From Sphaerotilus mobilis (GTDB taxonomy: Bacteria > Pseudomonadota > Gammaproteobacteria > Burkholderiales > Burkholderiaceae_C): a stretch of 64,000 nt of DNA. Shown here in pieces: positions 35,412 through 43,998 of this stretch (the first letter of the stretch is position 1; each line of letters starts with the position of its first letter). Below the pieces are notes generated by a model that ran no database searches, had not been told where the DNA came from, and was given only the letters and a program-made list of their open reading frames with translations. The stretch spans positions 310,001-374,000 of the forward strand of contig NZ_SGWV01000007.1 of assembly GCF_004216565.1 (NCBI RefSeq), read 5' to 3'. Made by a program: the position numbers and the translations under genes.

Positions 35412-36248
35412 TCAAGCCTCGGTGGGGAACAAGCCGGCGGCACGCCAAACCGCCAGCGCATCGACCGTTGCCGCCACATCGTGCACACGAATGATTCGGG
35501 CGCCATGTTGCACCGCAGCCAAGGCCGCCGCGACGCTGCCGTGCACCCGCTCGCCGACCGCCCGTCCCGTGACCGCACCGACCGAGGACTTGCGCGACCA
35601 GCCCGCCAGCACCGGATAGCCCAGCGCCAGCAGCGAACGCTGTCCCGGCAACAGGGCGAAGTTCTGCTCAACCGTCTTGCCGAAGCCGATGCCCGGATCG
35701 AGCGTGATGCGCGCCGCCGCGATGCCCGCCGTGCGGCAGGCCTCGGCGCGGGCCCAGAGGAAATCCGCCACCTCGGCGACCACGTCGACATACTGCGGCG
35801 CCGCCTGCATCGAGCGCGGTTCGCCCTGCATGTGCATCAGGCAGACGCCACAACGCGGGTGGGCGGCCACCAGGTCCAGCGCGCCCGGCTCCTGCAAGGC
35901 ACGGATGTCGTTGACGATGTCCGCCCCCAGGTCCAGCGCGGCGCGCATCACCGCCGGCTTGCAGGTGTCGACCGAGACCGGCACCCCGAGCGTCAACGCG
36001 CCCCGCAGCACCGGCAGCACACGCGCCAACTCGTCGGCCAGGCTGACCGCCGGCGCGCCGGGGCGGCTGGATTCGCCGCCGATGTCGAGGATCTCGGCGC
36101 CCTCATCGAGCAAGCGCTCGGCGTGCGCCAGCGCCTCAGCGGCGCCGCGTCCGCCATCGGAGAAGGAATCGGGCGTGACATTGACGATGCCCATCACGCG
36201 CGGGTGGCTCAGGTCGATGTCATGCCGGGTGGTCTGCCAGATCTTCAC
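35412..36248 (-). CDS. folP: Dihydropteroate synthase
   Basis: 278 residues. It condenses p-aminobenzoate with dihydropterin pyrophosphate in folate synthesis and is the sulfonamide target. Motifs: MGIVNVTPDSFSDGG near the N-terminus, DIGGESSRPGA, and LDPGIGFGKT. The C-terminal VRVHDVA is the pyrophosphate-binding block. Full length. Confidence 0.97.
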   Translation of the reverse strand: MKIWQTTRHDIDLSHPRVMGIVNVTPDSFSDGGRGAAEALAHAERLLDEGAEILDIGGESSRPGAPAVSLADELARVLPVLRGALTLGVPVSVDTCKPAVMRAALDLGADIVNDIRALQEPGALDLVAAHPRCGVCLMHMQGEPRSMQAAPQYVDVVAEVADFLWARAEACRTAGIAAARITLDPGIGFGKTVEQNFALLPGQRSLLALGYPVLAGWSRKSSVGAVTGRAVGERVHGSVAAALAAVQHGARIIRVHDVAATVDALAVWRAAGLFPTEA

Positions 36249-36295
36249 GGACGTGTCGTCCTCCAGGTTGCGGATGGATACAAGGCCACAAACGA

Positions 36296-36322
36296 CTGCG
36301 GGACGGCTCAGCCGTCCCGCAG
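36296..36322 (-). terminator. 13-bp hairpin after the zinc-finger gene
   Basis: CTGCGGGACGGCT (36296-36308) and AGCCGTCCCGCAG (36310-36322), perfect, centred on one base; the real loop would open to three to five bases. On the minus strand it is followed by TCGTTTGTGG. It probably ends the ilvE/zinc-finger transcript, and may let some transcription through to folP. Confidence 0.6.
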
Positions 36323-36350
36323 GGTGTCGTTCGTCAGGCCCAGCGCGGCA

Positions 36351-36557
36351 TCAGTGGTGGGCGTGAACCTTCTCGCCGGCCTTCAGGCGGTAGACCGTGC
36401 CGCAATAGGGGCACTTGCCTTCGCCGTTCTTGACCACATCGATGTAGACCTTGGGGTGGTTGCTCCAGAGGTCCTGTTTCGGGTTCGGGCAGGCCACCAC
36501 GCCGGGACCTTGCAGGTCGGCAGCGACAACTTCGACAACGGCTTTCGGGGTGCTCAT
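36351..36557 (-). CDS. CHCC zinc-finger domain protein
   Basis: 68 residues, the zf-CHCC family related to mitochondrial complex I subunit NDUFS6. Ligands visible: C23, H34, C49 and C52 (ACPNP, NHPKVYIDV, KCPYCG). The bacterial role is not settled. It follows ilvE by 36 bases on the same strand, a pairing usual in Burkholderiales. Confidence 0.92.
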   Translation of the reverse strand: MSTPKAVVEVVAADLQGPGVVACPNPKQDLWSNHPKVYIDVVKNGEGKCPYCGTVYRLKAGEKVHAHH

Positions 36558-36593
36558 GGGTGCGTTCCTTGCTGCGTGTTGCTCAAGCGAGGC

Positions 36594-37517
36594 TCAAACC
36601 GGGGTCAGCCACTCGGCGTACTTCGGGTTGCGGCCGTTGACGATGTCGAAGAAGGCCGACTGGATCTTCTCGGTGATCGGCCCGCGCGAGCCAATGCCCA
36701 GCTCGATGCGGTCGAGCTCGCGGATCGGCGTCACCTCGGCAGCGGTGCCGGTGAAGAAGGCCTCGTCGCAGATGTAGACCTCGTCGCGGGTGATGCGCTT
36801 CTGCACGATCTCCATGCCCAGGTCACGGGCGATGTGGAAGATGGTGTTGCGGGTGATGCCGTTGAGCGCACCGGCCGACAGGTCGGGCGTGTAGATCACG
36901 CCGTTCTTGACGATGAACAGGTTCTCGCCCGCGCCTTCGCTGACGAAGCCCGACGGGTCCAGCAGCAGGGCCTCGTCGTAGCCCTCATCGACCGCTTCCA
37001 TGTTGGCCAGGATCGAGTTGGTGTAGTTGCTGACCGCCTTGGCCTGCGTCATCGTGATGTTGACGTGGTGGCGGGTGTAGCTGGAGGTCTTGACGCGGAT
37101 GCCGCGCCGCAGGCCCTCTTCGCCGAGGTAGGCACCCCAGGTCCAGGCTGCGACCATCAGGTGGATGGTGTTGCCGCGCGGGCTGACGCCGAGCTTCTCC
37201 GAGCCGATCCAGGTCAGGGGGCGGATGTAGCCGCTCTCCAGGCCGTTCTCACGCACGACGGCACATTGCGCGGCGCTGACCTGTTCCTGCGTGAACGGGA
37301 TCTTCATGCGCAGGATCTTGGCGCTGTTGAACAGCCGTTCGGTGTGCTCGCGCAGGCGGAAGATCGCCGTGCCCTGGGCCGTCTTGTAGGCGCGCACGCC
37401 TTCAAAGGCGCCGCAGCCGTAGTGCAGTGTGTGGCTGAGCACGTGGATCTTGGCGTCGCGCCAGTCCACCATCTCGCCGTCCATCCAGATCTTTCCGTCT
37501 CGGTCGTGCATCGACAT
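36594..37517 (-). CDS. ilvE: Branched-chain amino acid aminotransferase
   Basis: 307 residues, PLP fold type IV. It makes leucine, isoleucine and valine from their 2-keto acids. Motifs: LSHTLHYGCGAFEGVRAY near the N-terminus, catalytic lysine in MTQAKAVSNYTNS, and FVSEGAGENLFIVK with FTGTAAEVTPI for cofactor binding. I start at ATG 37517, nine bases after AAAGAGG; the ATG at 37526 directly abuts that ribosome site and would be too close. Confidence 0.96.
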   Translation of the reverse strand: MSMHDRDGKIWMDGEMVDWRDAKIHVLSHTLHYGCGAFEGVRAYKTAQGTAIFRLREHTERLFNSAKILRMKIPFTQEQVSAAQCAVVRENGLESGYIRPLTWIGSEKLGVSPRGNTIHLMVAAWTWGAYLGEEGLRRGIRVKTSSYTRHHVNITMTQAKAVSNYTNSILANMEAVDEGYDEALLLDPSGFVSEGAGENLFIVKNGVIYTPDLSAGALNGITRNTIFHIARDLGMEIVQKRITRDEVYICDEAFFTGTAAEVTPIRELDRIELGIGSRGPITEKIQSAFFDIVNGRNPKYAEWLTPV

Positions 37518-37577
37518 GGGTTGCATCCTCTTTCGGGGCCGCGATTGTAAGTCGGGCCTTTTGGGTGATTTCGTCGC

Positions 37578-38333
37578 TCAGGGCTCGGCGGCCAGCGGCA
37601 GCACCACCGTGAACACGGTGCCTCGACCGGGCGTCGAACGCAGCGCCAGGCCCAGCCCCATCGCGTCGACCATCTGCCGGACGATGCTCAGGCCCAGGCC
37701 GACACCCCGACGCGACTCGCCCGGCCGGCGTGCTGCGGCCGTGCCGCGGTGGCCGGGCTCGAACAGGCGCTGGACCTCGTCCTCGCGCAGTCCCACGCCG
37801 CTGTCCCAGACTTGCAGCAACACCTGCGTGCCCCGCCGCCTCGCGGCCACCAGCACGCCGCCATCGTCGGTGTAGCGCACGGCATTGCCGATCAGGTTGC
37901 GCATGACCCGCTCCAGCAGGCGCGGATCGGCGTCGACCCGCAGGTGCGCGCCACGCCAGCGCAGGTCCAGGCCACGGTCGAAAGCGAGCGGCTGCAGGGC
38001 CGGCTGCAGGCGCTGGTAGAGCTCGCCCAGCCGCAGCGGCACGCTCTGCGACTGCAAGGTGCCGGTGGCGCCCCGGCTGTAGTCGAGCAGGTCGTCGATC
38101 TGGTGTTCGAGCGCCGCCAGCGTCGCACCCAGTTGGCCAACGATGGCGGCGCTGGTGGCATCCAGAGGGCGGGCCTTCAGGGCGTGGACCAGGAGTCCGA
38201 TCGCGTGCATGGGCTGGCGCAGGTCGTGGCTGGCGGCCGCCACGGCCTGCAACAGGACGCCGGCCTGTTGCGGGGTTAATGGCAAGGGCGAGTGCAAGGG
38301 CAAGGGCTCCGCGCCGGCGCCATCCGGTGGCAT
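37578..38333 (-). CDS. Soluble sensor histidine kinase
   Basis: 251 residues with no membrane segment or sensor domain. HisKA is seen in AAASHDLRQPMHAIGLLVHAL (histidine in SHDLRQP), and HATPase_c in NLIGNAVRYTDDGG, DSGVGLRED and GVGLGLSIVRQM. The SHDLRQP type is common in hybrid kinases, so this may be a stand-alone core working with another input protein. It lies 10 bases after the response-regulator gene and is probably co-transcribed. Confidence 0.87.
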   Translation of the reverse strand: MPPDGAGAEPLPLHSPLPLTPQQAGVLLQAVAAASHDLRQPMHAIGLLVHALKARPLDATSAAIVGQLGATLAALEHQIDDLLDYSRGATGTLQSQSVPLRLGELYQRLQPALQPLAFDRGLDLRWRGAHLRVDADPRLLERVMRNLIGNAVRYTDDGGVLVAARRRGTQVLLQVWDSGVGLREDEVQRLFEPGHRGTAAARRPGESRRGVGLGLSIVRQMVDAMGLGLALRSTPGRGTVFTVVLPLAAEP

Positions 38334-38343
38334 CGTCAGGCGC

Positions 38344-39213
38344 TCAGTGAGACGCGGCCACAGGCGTTGCGGTCACGCCTGAGGCTTGCGGACTGAATTG
38401 ATGCCGCACCGCGATCACCGCCTGTGTGCGCGAGCTGACGCCCAGGCAGCGCAGCACGGCCGCGACATGGTCCTTGATGGTCTCGACCGACAGCCCCATC
38501 TCGCGCGCGATCAGCTTGTTGGGCTTGCCCTCCAGCAGCAGCGCCAGCACCTCGGACTGGCGCGGGGTCAGGCCCAGCGACTCCAGCGAGGTCGGGCTGA
38601 TCAGCGCCTCCCGGGCGGCAACCCGGTCCACCGGCGTCGGCGCCATCGGCAGCCCGGCATCGAGCAAGGGCTGGGACGGGCTGGCGCGCAAGGTCCTGGC
38701 GACGACTGGTGGATCCACATCAAGCGCGGCGCCAGACACGCCCGCCTGCGCCGTGCGGCCGTCAACCGCAGGGTCCTGTCCGACGGGCCAGGCGACCATC
38801 GTCGGCCCCAGGCCACCGGCGCCGCTGAACATCTCGGGCACGAAGACGCCGCCCGACATCACCAGCAGCAGGGCCTCGAACAGCATCTCGTTGGTTGCGC
38901 GCTTGGGCACGAAGCCCATCGCGCCGCCGTCGATGCAGCGGTCAAGGTCGGCCGGGTCCTCGGAGGCCGACACCACCACGACCGGCAGTTGCGGGTGGGC
39001 CGCGCGCAGCTCGACCAGGAAGTCGTAGCCGTCGTGTGCGCCCAGGAACAGGTCCAGCAGGACCAGGTCGAAGCCGTGTGAGCCGAACAACAGGTTGCGG
39101 GCCTCGTCGACCGTCTCGGCACCGACCACCCGAACCCCCTCACCCAGTCCACGCACGACGTTCTGCATCGCCGCCAGGATCAGCGGGTGGTCGTCGATCA
39201 TCAGGACCTTCAT
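38344..39213 (-). CDS. NarL/LuxR-type response regulator
   Basis: 289 residues. The receiver domain has DD at 7-8 and the phospho-aspartate in LVLLDLFLG; KRA near residue 104 holds the conserved lysine. A long, Ala/Pro/Val-rich linker of about 90 residues (135-222) precedes a GerE/LuxR helix-turn-helix (LTPRQSEVLALLLEGKPNKLIA in pieces, LSVETIKDHVAAVLR). The linker is several times longer than in NarL or FixJ. Likely partner of the downstream kinase. Confidence 0.9.
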   Translation of the reverse strand: MKVLMIDDHPLILAAMQNVVRGLGEGVRVVGAETVDEARNLLFGSHGFDLVLLDLFLGAHDGYDFLVELRAAHPQLPVVVVSASEDPADLDRCIDGGAMGFVPKRATNEMLFEALLLVMSGGVFVPEMFSGAGGLGPTMVAWPVGQDPAVDGRTAQAGVSGAALDVDPPVVARTLRASPSQPLLDAGLPMAPTPVDRVAAREALISPTSLESLGLTPRQSEVLALLLEGKPNKLIAREMGLSVETIKDHVAAVLRCLGVSSRTQAVIAVRHQFSPQASGVTATPVAASH

Positions 39214-39307
39214 GGCGGGACTCTCGGGCGCGGCAGCGGGATAGCCAGTTTAGGGATCCTGCCGATGGGGGCTTCCCCCTTTGCGGGGATTGCAGGGTCC
39301 GGGCGAT

Positions 39308-39976
39308 TCAGTGCCGGTCGACCCAGTCACACAGCGGCGCCCACTGTTCCAGGTCCCGCGCGACCCGGCCGGGCGCGACATCCCACAGGCTGGAGCCGTG
39401 CGCCGCGAGGTGGACGTAGTTGTGGGTGTCGCGCAGCAGACCCAGCACCGGCACGTCGATCTGCTCGTGCAGCCTGGCCAGGAACTGTTCGAGCTGCTCG
39501 GCTGCGTGGGTGTGCTCACGCACGCGGTTGCCGATCACGGCGATCGGCACCTCGGCATGGCGACGGCGCTGGCGCAGCTCGACGATGAATTCGCGCGTGG
39601 CGTAGATGTCGAACACGCTGGCCTGCAGCGGCACCACGATGGCGTCGGCCGCCTTCATCACCGCGTCCAGGCGCTTGCCCTGCAGGCCGGCGGGCGTGTC
39701 GATGACGGCGTGGCGCGCGCCCTTGGGCAGCTTTCCCAGCGCCTCGGCGTCGGTCGTCCACAGGCCGATGCGGGGCAGCTCAGGTGGCCGCAGCGACAGC
39801 CACAAGGCACCGGACTCCTGCCGGTCGACGTCGGCCAGCACGACCGGCGTCCGGTCGTCGTCGGGGGACGCGTTCGCCCGATCGGCCTCGCGCCGGGCCA
39901 GGTAGCCGGCCAGGTTGGTGGACAGGGTCGACTTGCCGACCCCGCCTTTCGGGTTCGCCACCACGTAGACGCTCAT
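39308..39976 (-). CDS. Orphan ParA/MinD-type ATPase
   Basis: 222 residues. The deviant Walker A is KGGVGKST at residues 10-17, followed by ADVDRQES (Walker A' region) and the Walker B-like VIDTPAG. No parB is adjacent, so it is not the chromosome-partition ParA; orphan members of this group place protein machines or regulate other genes. It lies upstream of the two-component pair on the same strand, 94 bases apart, and is divergent from the KefF-like gene. Confidence 0.88.
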   Translation of the reverse strand: MSVYVVANPKGGVGKSTLSTNLAGYLARREADRANASPDDDRTPVVLADVDRQESGALWLSLRPPELPRIGLWTTDAEALGKLPKGARHAVIDTPAGLQGKRLDAVMKAADAIVVPLQASVFDIYATREFIVELRQRRRHAEVPIAVIGNRVREHTHAAEQLEQFLARLHEQIDVPVLGLLRDTHNYVHLAAHGSSLWDVAPGRVARDLEQWAPLCDWVDRH

Positions 39977-40040
39977 CGCCGCGCTCCTCCTCGTGACGGC
40001 AGCGCCGCTCGGCCGCCGATTCCTGAGCTATGTTAGCGAC

Positions 40041-40691
40041 GTGAAGCCAACCGACCCGCCCTCCTCCGCCCGCGTCCTGGTGCTGCTGGCCCATCCGGAC
40101 CTGCACCGCTCGCGCGTCAACCGCCGGCTGGCCCAGGCCGCCCGCGACCTGCCGCCCGGCCGCGTTGAGGTCCGTGACCTCTACGCCCTCTACCCGGACT
40201 ACGCGCTCGACGTGGCCGCCGAACAGGCCGCTCTGAGCGCGGCCGATCTGGTGGTCTGGCTGCACCCGATCCAGTGGTACGCCCCACCGGCGTTGATGAA
40301 GCTCTGGATCGACGAGGTGCTGACGCTCGGCTGGGCCTACGGCCATGGCGGCGACGCCCTGCAGGGCAAGGACCTGTGGCTGGCCTGCTCCACCGGCGCC
40401 CGCGAGGAGGCCTACCACCCCACCGGCTACAACCGCCACTTCTTCGACGCCTTCCTGCCGCCGCTGGAACAGACCGCCGCGCTGTGCGGCCTGCGCTTCC
40501 TGCCGCCGCTGGTGCTGCACGGCGCACATGCGCTGGACGCGCCGCAAATCGAGGCCCACGCGGCGCTGTTCGCACAACGTCTGGCCAGCTACCCGGACTG
40601 GCCCGAACTGGCCACCCTGCCGGACTGTGAGGCCTGCGTCACGCCGGATCAGGACCGCCCCCGCAGCGGCGACGTCGCCGCCCTGTCATGA
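40041..40691 (+). CDS. kefF: KefF-like NAD(P)H quinone oxidoreductase
   Basis: 216 residues from a GTG at 40041; a GTG at 39993 is the alternative. Flavodoxin-like fold with VLVLLAHPDLHRSRVNRRL at the start and DLVVWLHPIQWYAPPALMKLWIDEVL, the WYSxPA-type FMN-binding segment of KefF/NQO1 proteins. KefF proteins sit on KefC and activate it. A TATGTT -10-like hexamer six bases before the GTG suggests a very short or absent leader. The kefC-type gene begins 10 bases after its stop. Confidence 0.87.
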   Translation: MKPTDPPSSARVLVLLAHPDLHRSRVNRRLAQAARDLPPGRVEVRDLYALYPDYALDVAAEQAALSAADLVVWLHPIQWYAPPALMKLWIDEVLTLGWAYGHGGDALQGKDLWLACSTGAREEAYHPTGYNRHFFDAFLPPLEQTAALCGLRFLPPLVLHGAHALDAPQIEAHAALFAQRLASYPDWPELATLPDCEACVTPDQDRPRSGDVAALS

Positions 40692-40701
40692 ACACCTGCC
40701 C

Positions 40702-42516
40702 ATGAACGCCCACGACAACTGGCTGCTGACCAGCCTGATCTTCTTCGCCGCCGCCGTGGTCGGCGTGCCCTTGGCCCGTGCGCTGGGGCTCGGCGCCATC
40801 ATCGGCTACCTGATCGCCGGCATCGTCATCGGCCCGTCGGGGCTCGGTCTGATCGGCGACCCGCAGACCGTCCTGCATGTGGCCGAGTTCGGCGTGGTGC
40901 TGATGCTCTTCCTGGTCGGACTGGAGCTGGAGCCGCGCCGGCTCTGGTCCCTGCGCCGGCCGATCTTCGGCTGGGGCGGCGCGCAGTTGCTGGGCTGCAC
41001 GCTGGCATTGACCGGGGTCGCGTTGCTGCTGGGACTGCCGTGGCGCTGGGCGCTGGTCGGCGCGCTCGGGCTGGCCCTGTCGTCCACCGCCGTGGCCCTG
41101 CAGGTGCTGCAAGAACGCAACCTGCTGAACGCACCGGCAGGGCAGTCGGCCTTTGCGATTTTGCTGTTCCAGGACGTCGCGGCCATCCCCATCCTGGCCT
41201 TGCTGCCGCTGCTGGGCAGTGGCCAGGCGGCGGCAGGCAATCCGTGGGTCGAGGCCGGCAAGGCGATCGTCGTGATCGCCGCCATCGTCTTGGGCGGCCG
41301 GCTGCTGCTGCGCCACGGCCTGCGCTGGGTGGCGTCGAGTCGCACGCCGGAGGTCTTCACCGCCGCCTCGCTGGGTCTGGTGGTCGGCATCGCCGCGCTG
41401 ATGCAGGCGGTCGGCCTGTCGATGGCGCTGGGCGCCTTCCTCGGCGGCGTGCTGCTGGCCGAGAGCGAATACAAGCGCGCGCTGGAGACCGACGTCGAGC
41501 CCTTCAAGGGCCTGTTGCTGGGCCTGTTCTTCATGGCCGTGGGCATGAGCATCGACTTCGCGGTGCTGCTCGAACAGCCCTGGGTCGTTGCCGGGCTGCT
41601 GCTGGGGTTCCTGCTGGTCAAAACCGTGGCGCTGATCGCCCTGGCCCGTGCCATGGGCATCGCGCGGGGCGAGCGGCCGGTCTGGGTGCTGCTGCTGGCG
41701 CAAGGCGGCGAGTTCGCCTTCGTGGTTTTCCAGCAGGCCGCCGGAGCGGGCGTGTTCGATGCCGCGACCGCTTCCTTGCTGGTCGGCGCGGTGGCCCTGT
41801 CCATGCTGGTCTCGCCGCTGCTGCTGGTGGCCCTGGACCGCTGGCTGCCGGCACCGAAGACGCCCGCCGTCGACCCGGACGCGCAGACGCTGGACAACGA
41901 ACCGGCCGAGGCGCCGGTGATCGTCTGCGGCTACGGCCGCTACGGCCAGATCGTCGGTCGGCTGCTCTACGCCAGCGGCTTCAAGGCCACGCTGCTGGAC
42001 CACGACCCCGAACAGGTCGAGGTCATGCGCCGATTCGGCTTTCGCACCCACTACGGCGACGCGACCCGGCTGGACCTGCTGCGCAAGGCCGGCGCGGCCG
42101 AGGCCCGTGTCATCGTCGTCGCGGTCGATGACGTCGAGCAGAGCCTGAAGATCGTCGACCTGGTGCAAGCCCATTTCCCGCAGGCTCGCCTGGTGGCGCG
42201 GGCCCGCAATGTCCAGCACTTCTACGAGCTGCGCGCACGCGGTGTCGAGCACATCGAGCGCGAGACCTTCGAGGCCGCGCTGTCGAGTGGCCGCAGCGTG
42301 CTCGAACTGCTGGGCCACGAACGGCACCACGCCTGGCAGCTCGCCACCAGCTTTCGCCGCTTCAACCGGGGCATGCTCGAGACCAGTCGCCACCACCGTG
42401 GCGACCGCGACAAGCTGATCGCGCTGGCCAAGCAAGGCAGCGCCCAGCTCGAAGACCTGTTCGCCCAGGAACGCGCCGCCCGCGAACGACCACGGCGGGG
42501 TGCATGGGAAGACTGA
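40702..42516 (+). CDS. kefC: KefC-type cation:proton antiporter (CPA2)
   Basis: 604 residues. About 12 membrane spans (1-380) with the exchanger motif SAFAILLFQDVAAIPILALLP in pieces, and the KefC regulatory loop ALETDVEPFKGLLLGLFFM. A RCK/KTN domain follows (about 400-540) with the NAD-binding VIVCGYGRYGQIVGR and acidic LLDHDP. It is a potassium efflux system that glutathione adducts open to acidify the cytoplasm against electrophiles. Directly follows its likely ancillary subunit. Confidence 0.94.
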   Translation: MNAHDNWLLTSLIFFAAAVVGVPLARALGLGAIIGYLIAGIVIGPSGLGLIGDPQTVLHVAEFGVVLMLFLVGLELEPRRLWSLRRPIFGWGGAQLLGCTLALTGVALLLGLPWRWALVGALGLALSSTAVALQVLQERNLLNAPAGQSAFAILLFQDVAAIPILALLPLLGSGQAAAGNPWVEAGKAIVVIAAIVLGGRLLLRHGLRWVASSRTPEVFTAASLGLVVGIAALMQAVGLSMALGAFLGGVLLAESEYKRALETDVEPFKGLLLGLFFMAVGMSIDFAVLLEQPWVVAGLLLGFLLVKTVALIALARAMGIARGERPVWVLLLAQGGEFAFVVFQQAAGAGVFDAATASLLVGAVALSMLVSPLLLVALDRWLPAPKTPAVDPDAQTLDNEPAEAPVIVCGYGRYGQIVGRLLYASGFKATLLDHDPEQVEVMRRFGFRTHYGDATRLDLLRKAGAAEARVIVVAVDDVEQSLKIVDLVQAHFPQARLVARARNVQHFYELRARGVEHIERETFEAALSSGRSVLELLGHERHHAWQLATSFRRFNRGMLETSRHHRGDRDKLIALAKQGSAQLEDLFAQERAARERPRRGAWED

Positions 42517-42590
42517 GTCCGACCGCGCCGGCTGTCATGACCCGCCTCCTACACTGAACCGGCTCTTCAACCCACGCGGAAGGACACACG

Positions 42591-43022
42591 ATGCAACCCG
42601 CCCACCTGTGGTGGATCGCTGCGGCTCTGGCCGTGGCGGCCGAGCTGGCCACCGGCACCTTCTACCTGCTGATGCTCGCGATCGGGCTGGCCGCCGGGGC
42701 GCTGGCGGCGCACGGCGGACTGGGCCTCACCGGCCAGATCGTCAGCGCCGCCGTCGTCGGCGCCGGCGCGGTCGCGCTGTGGACCTGGCGGCGCGGCCAG
42801 ACGCCCGGCGGACCGGCGGCCACGGCCGACCCCGGTCTGAACCTCGACATCGGCGAGACGGTGCACGTCACCGGCTGGGACGCCGATGGCAGCGCCCGCG
42901 TCCACCACCGTGGTGCCAACTGGACGGTGCTGTGGGATGGCTCACCGAATGAGCCACCGCCCGGTCCCGGCACCTACACGATCCGCGCGCTGCGCGGCAA
43001 CCGCTTCATCGTCGGACGCTGA
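42591..43022 (+). CDS. NfeD family membrane protein
   Basis: 143 residues. Two or three N-terminal hydrophobic spans (about 7-25, 27-44, 49-66) and a C-terminal OB-like domain (about 85-143, DIGETVHVTGWDADGSARVHHRG in pieces). NfeD proteins assist SPFH/stomatin proteins; a slipin gene follows 30 bases later. Short class without the serine-protease domain. Confidence 0.92.
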   Translation: MQPAHLWWIAAALAVAAELATGTFYLLMLAIGLAAGALAAHGGLGLTGQIVSAAVVGAGAVALWTWRRGQTPGGPAATADPGLNLDIGETVHVTGWDADGSARVHHRGANWTVLWDGSPNEPPPGPGTYTIRALRGNRFIVGR

Positions 43023-43052
43023 GGCGTCCGGCCACTCAAGACTGGAACCTCC

Positions 43053-43976
43053 ATGGAAACCATCGCCCTTGTCCTGCTGGTCGTCGCGATCATCTTCGTG
43101 GTGCGCACCATCAAGGTCGTGCCCCAGCAGCACGCCATCGTGGTCGAGCGCCTGGGCCGTTACCACGCCACGCTCACGCCCGGCCTGAACTTCGTCATCC
43201 CCTTCGTCGACCGCGTGGCCTATGGACACTCGCTCAAGGAGATCCCGCTGGACGTTCCCAGCCAGGTCTGCATCACGCGCGACAACACCCAGCTGCAGGT
43301 CGACGGGATCATCTATTTCCAGGTCACCGACGCCAAGCTGGCCAGCTACGGCAGCAGCAACTACGTCATGGCCATCACCCAGCTGGCGCAGACCACGCTG
43401 CGCAGCGTGATTGGCAAGATGGAGCTGGACAAGACCTTCGAGGAGCGCGAGCTGATCAACGCGGCGGTCGTCGCCGCGCTGGACGAGGCGGCGCTGAACT
43501 GGGGCGTCAAGGTGCTGCGCTACGAGATCAAGGACCTGACGCCGCCGGCCGAGATCCTGCGGTCGATGCAGGCCCAGATCACCGCCGAGCGCGAGAAGCG
43601 CGCGCTGATCGCCGCTTCCGAAGGCCGGCGCCAGGAGCAGATCAACATCGCCACCGGCCAGCGCGAGGCCTTCATCGCCCGTTCGGAAGGCGAGAAGCAG
43701 GCCGAAATCAACAAGGCGCTGGGCGAGGCCGCCGCGATCACCGCCGTGGCCGAGGCCACCGCCGACGCGATCCGCAAGATCGCCGCTGCCATCGAGCAAC
43801 CCGGCGGCACGCAGGCGGTCCAGCTCAAGGTCGCCGAGAAGGCGGTCGACGCCTACGGCCAGTTGGCCAAGACCAACAACACGATGATCGTGCCGGGCCA
43901 CATGGGCGAGGTCGCCGGGCTGATCGGCACGGCCATGGCGCTGTTCAAGCAGGGCGACGCAGCACCCAAGGCCTGA
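43053..43976 (+). CDS. Slipin/stomatin family (SPFH) protein
   Basis: 307 residues, QmcA-like. One N-terminal membrane anchor (about 3-20), then the SPFH domain beginning VPQQHAIVVERLGRYHATL (in pieces) to about residue 200, then a heptad-rich helix (AEREKRALIAASEGRRQEQ region) and a short hydrophobic tail. These proteins form membrane microdomain scaffolds and affect membrane protein quality control. Operon with nfeD. Confidence 0.93.
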   Translation: METIALVLLVVAIIFVVRTIKVVPQQHAIVVERLGRYHATLTPGLNFVIPFVDRVAYGHSLKEIPLDVPSQVCITRDNTQLQVDGIIYFQVTDAKLASYGSSNYVMAITQLAQTTLRSVIGKMELDKTFEERELINAAVVAALDEAALNWGVKVLRYEIKDLTPPAEILRSMQAQITAEREKRALIAASEGRRQEQINIATGQREAFIARSEGEKQAEINKALGEAAAITAVAEATADAIRKIAAAIEQPGGTQAVQLKVAEKAVDAYGQLAKTNNTMIVPGHMGEVAGLIGTAMALFKQGDAAPKA

Positions 43977-43998
43977 GGCAGCAGCCCTCTCGGCCCTT

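Noticed and set aside
34032-37550. 1172-codon plus-strand open frame
   Set aside because: Antisense shadow of glmM, folP, the zinc-finger gene and ilvE; long because of GC-rich codon bias.
39230-39307. GGGGG/CCCCC hairpin between the response regulator and ParA genes as a terminator
   Set aside because: Three-base loop with five G-C pairs but no T-tract in either direction; too common in such GC-rich DNA.
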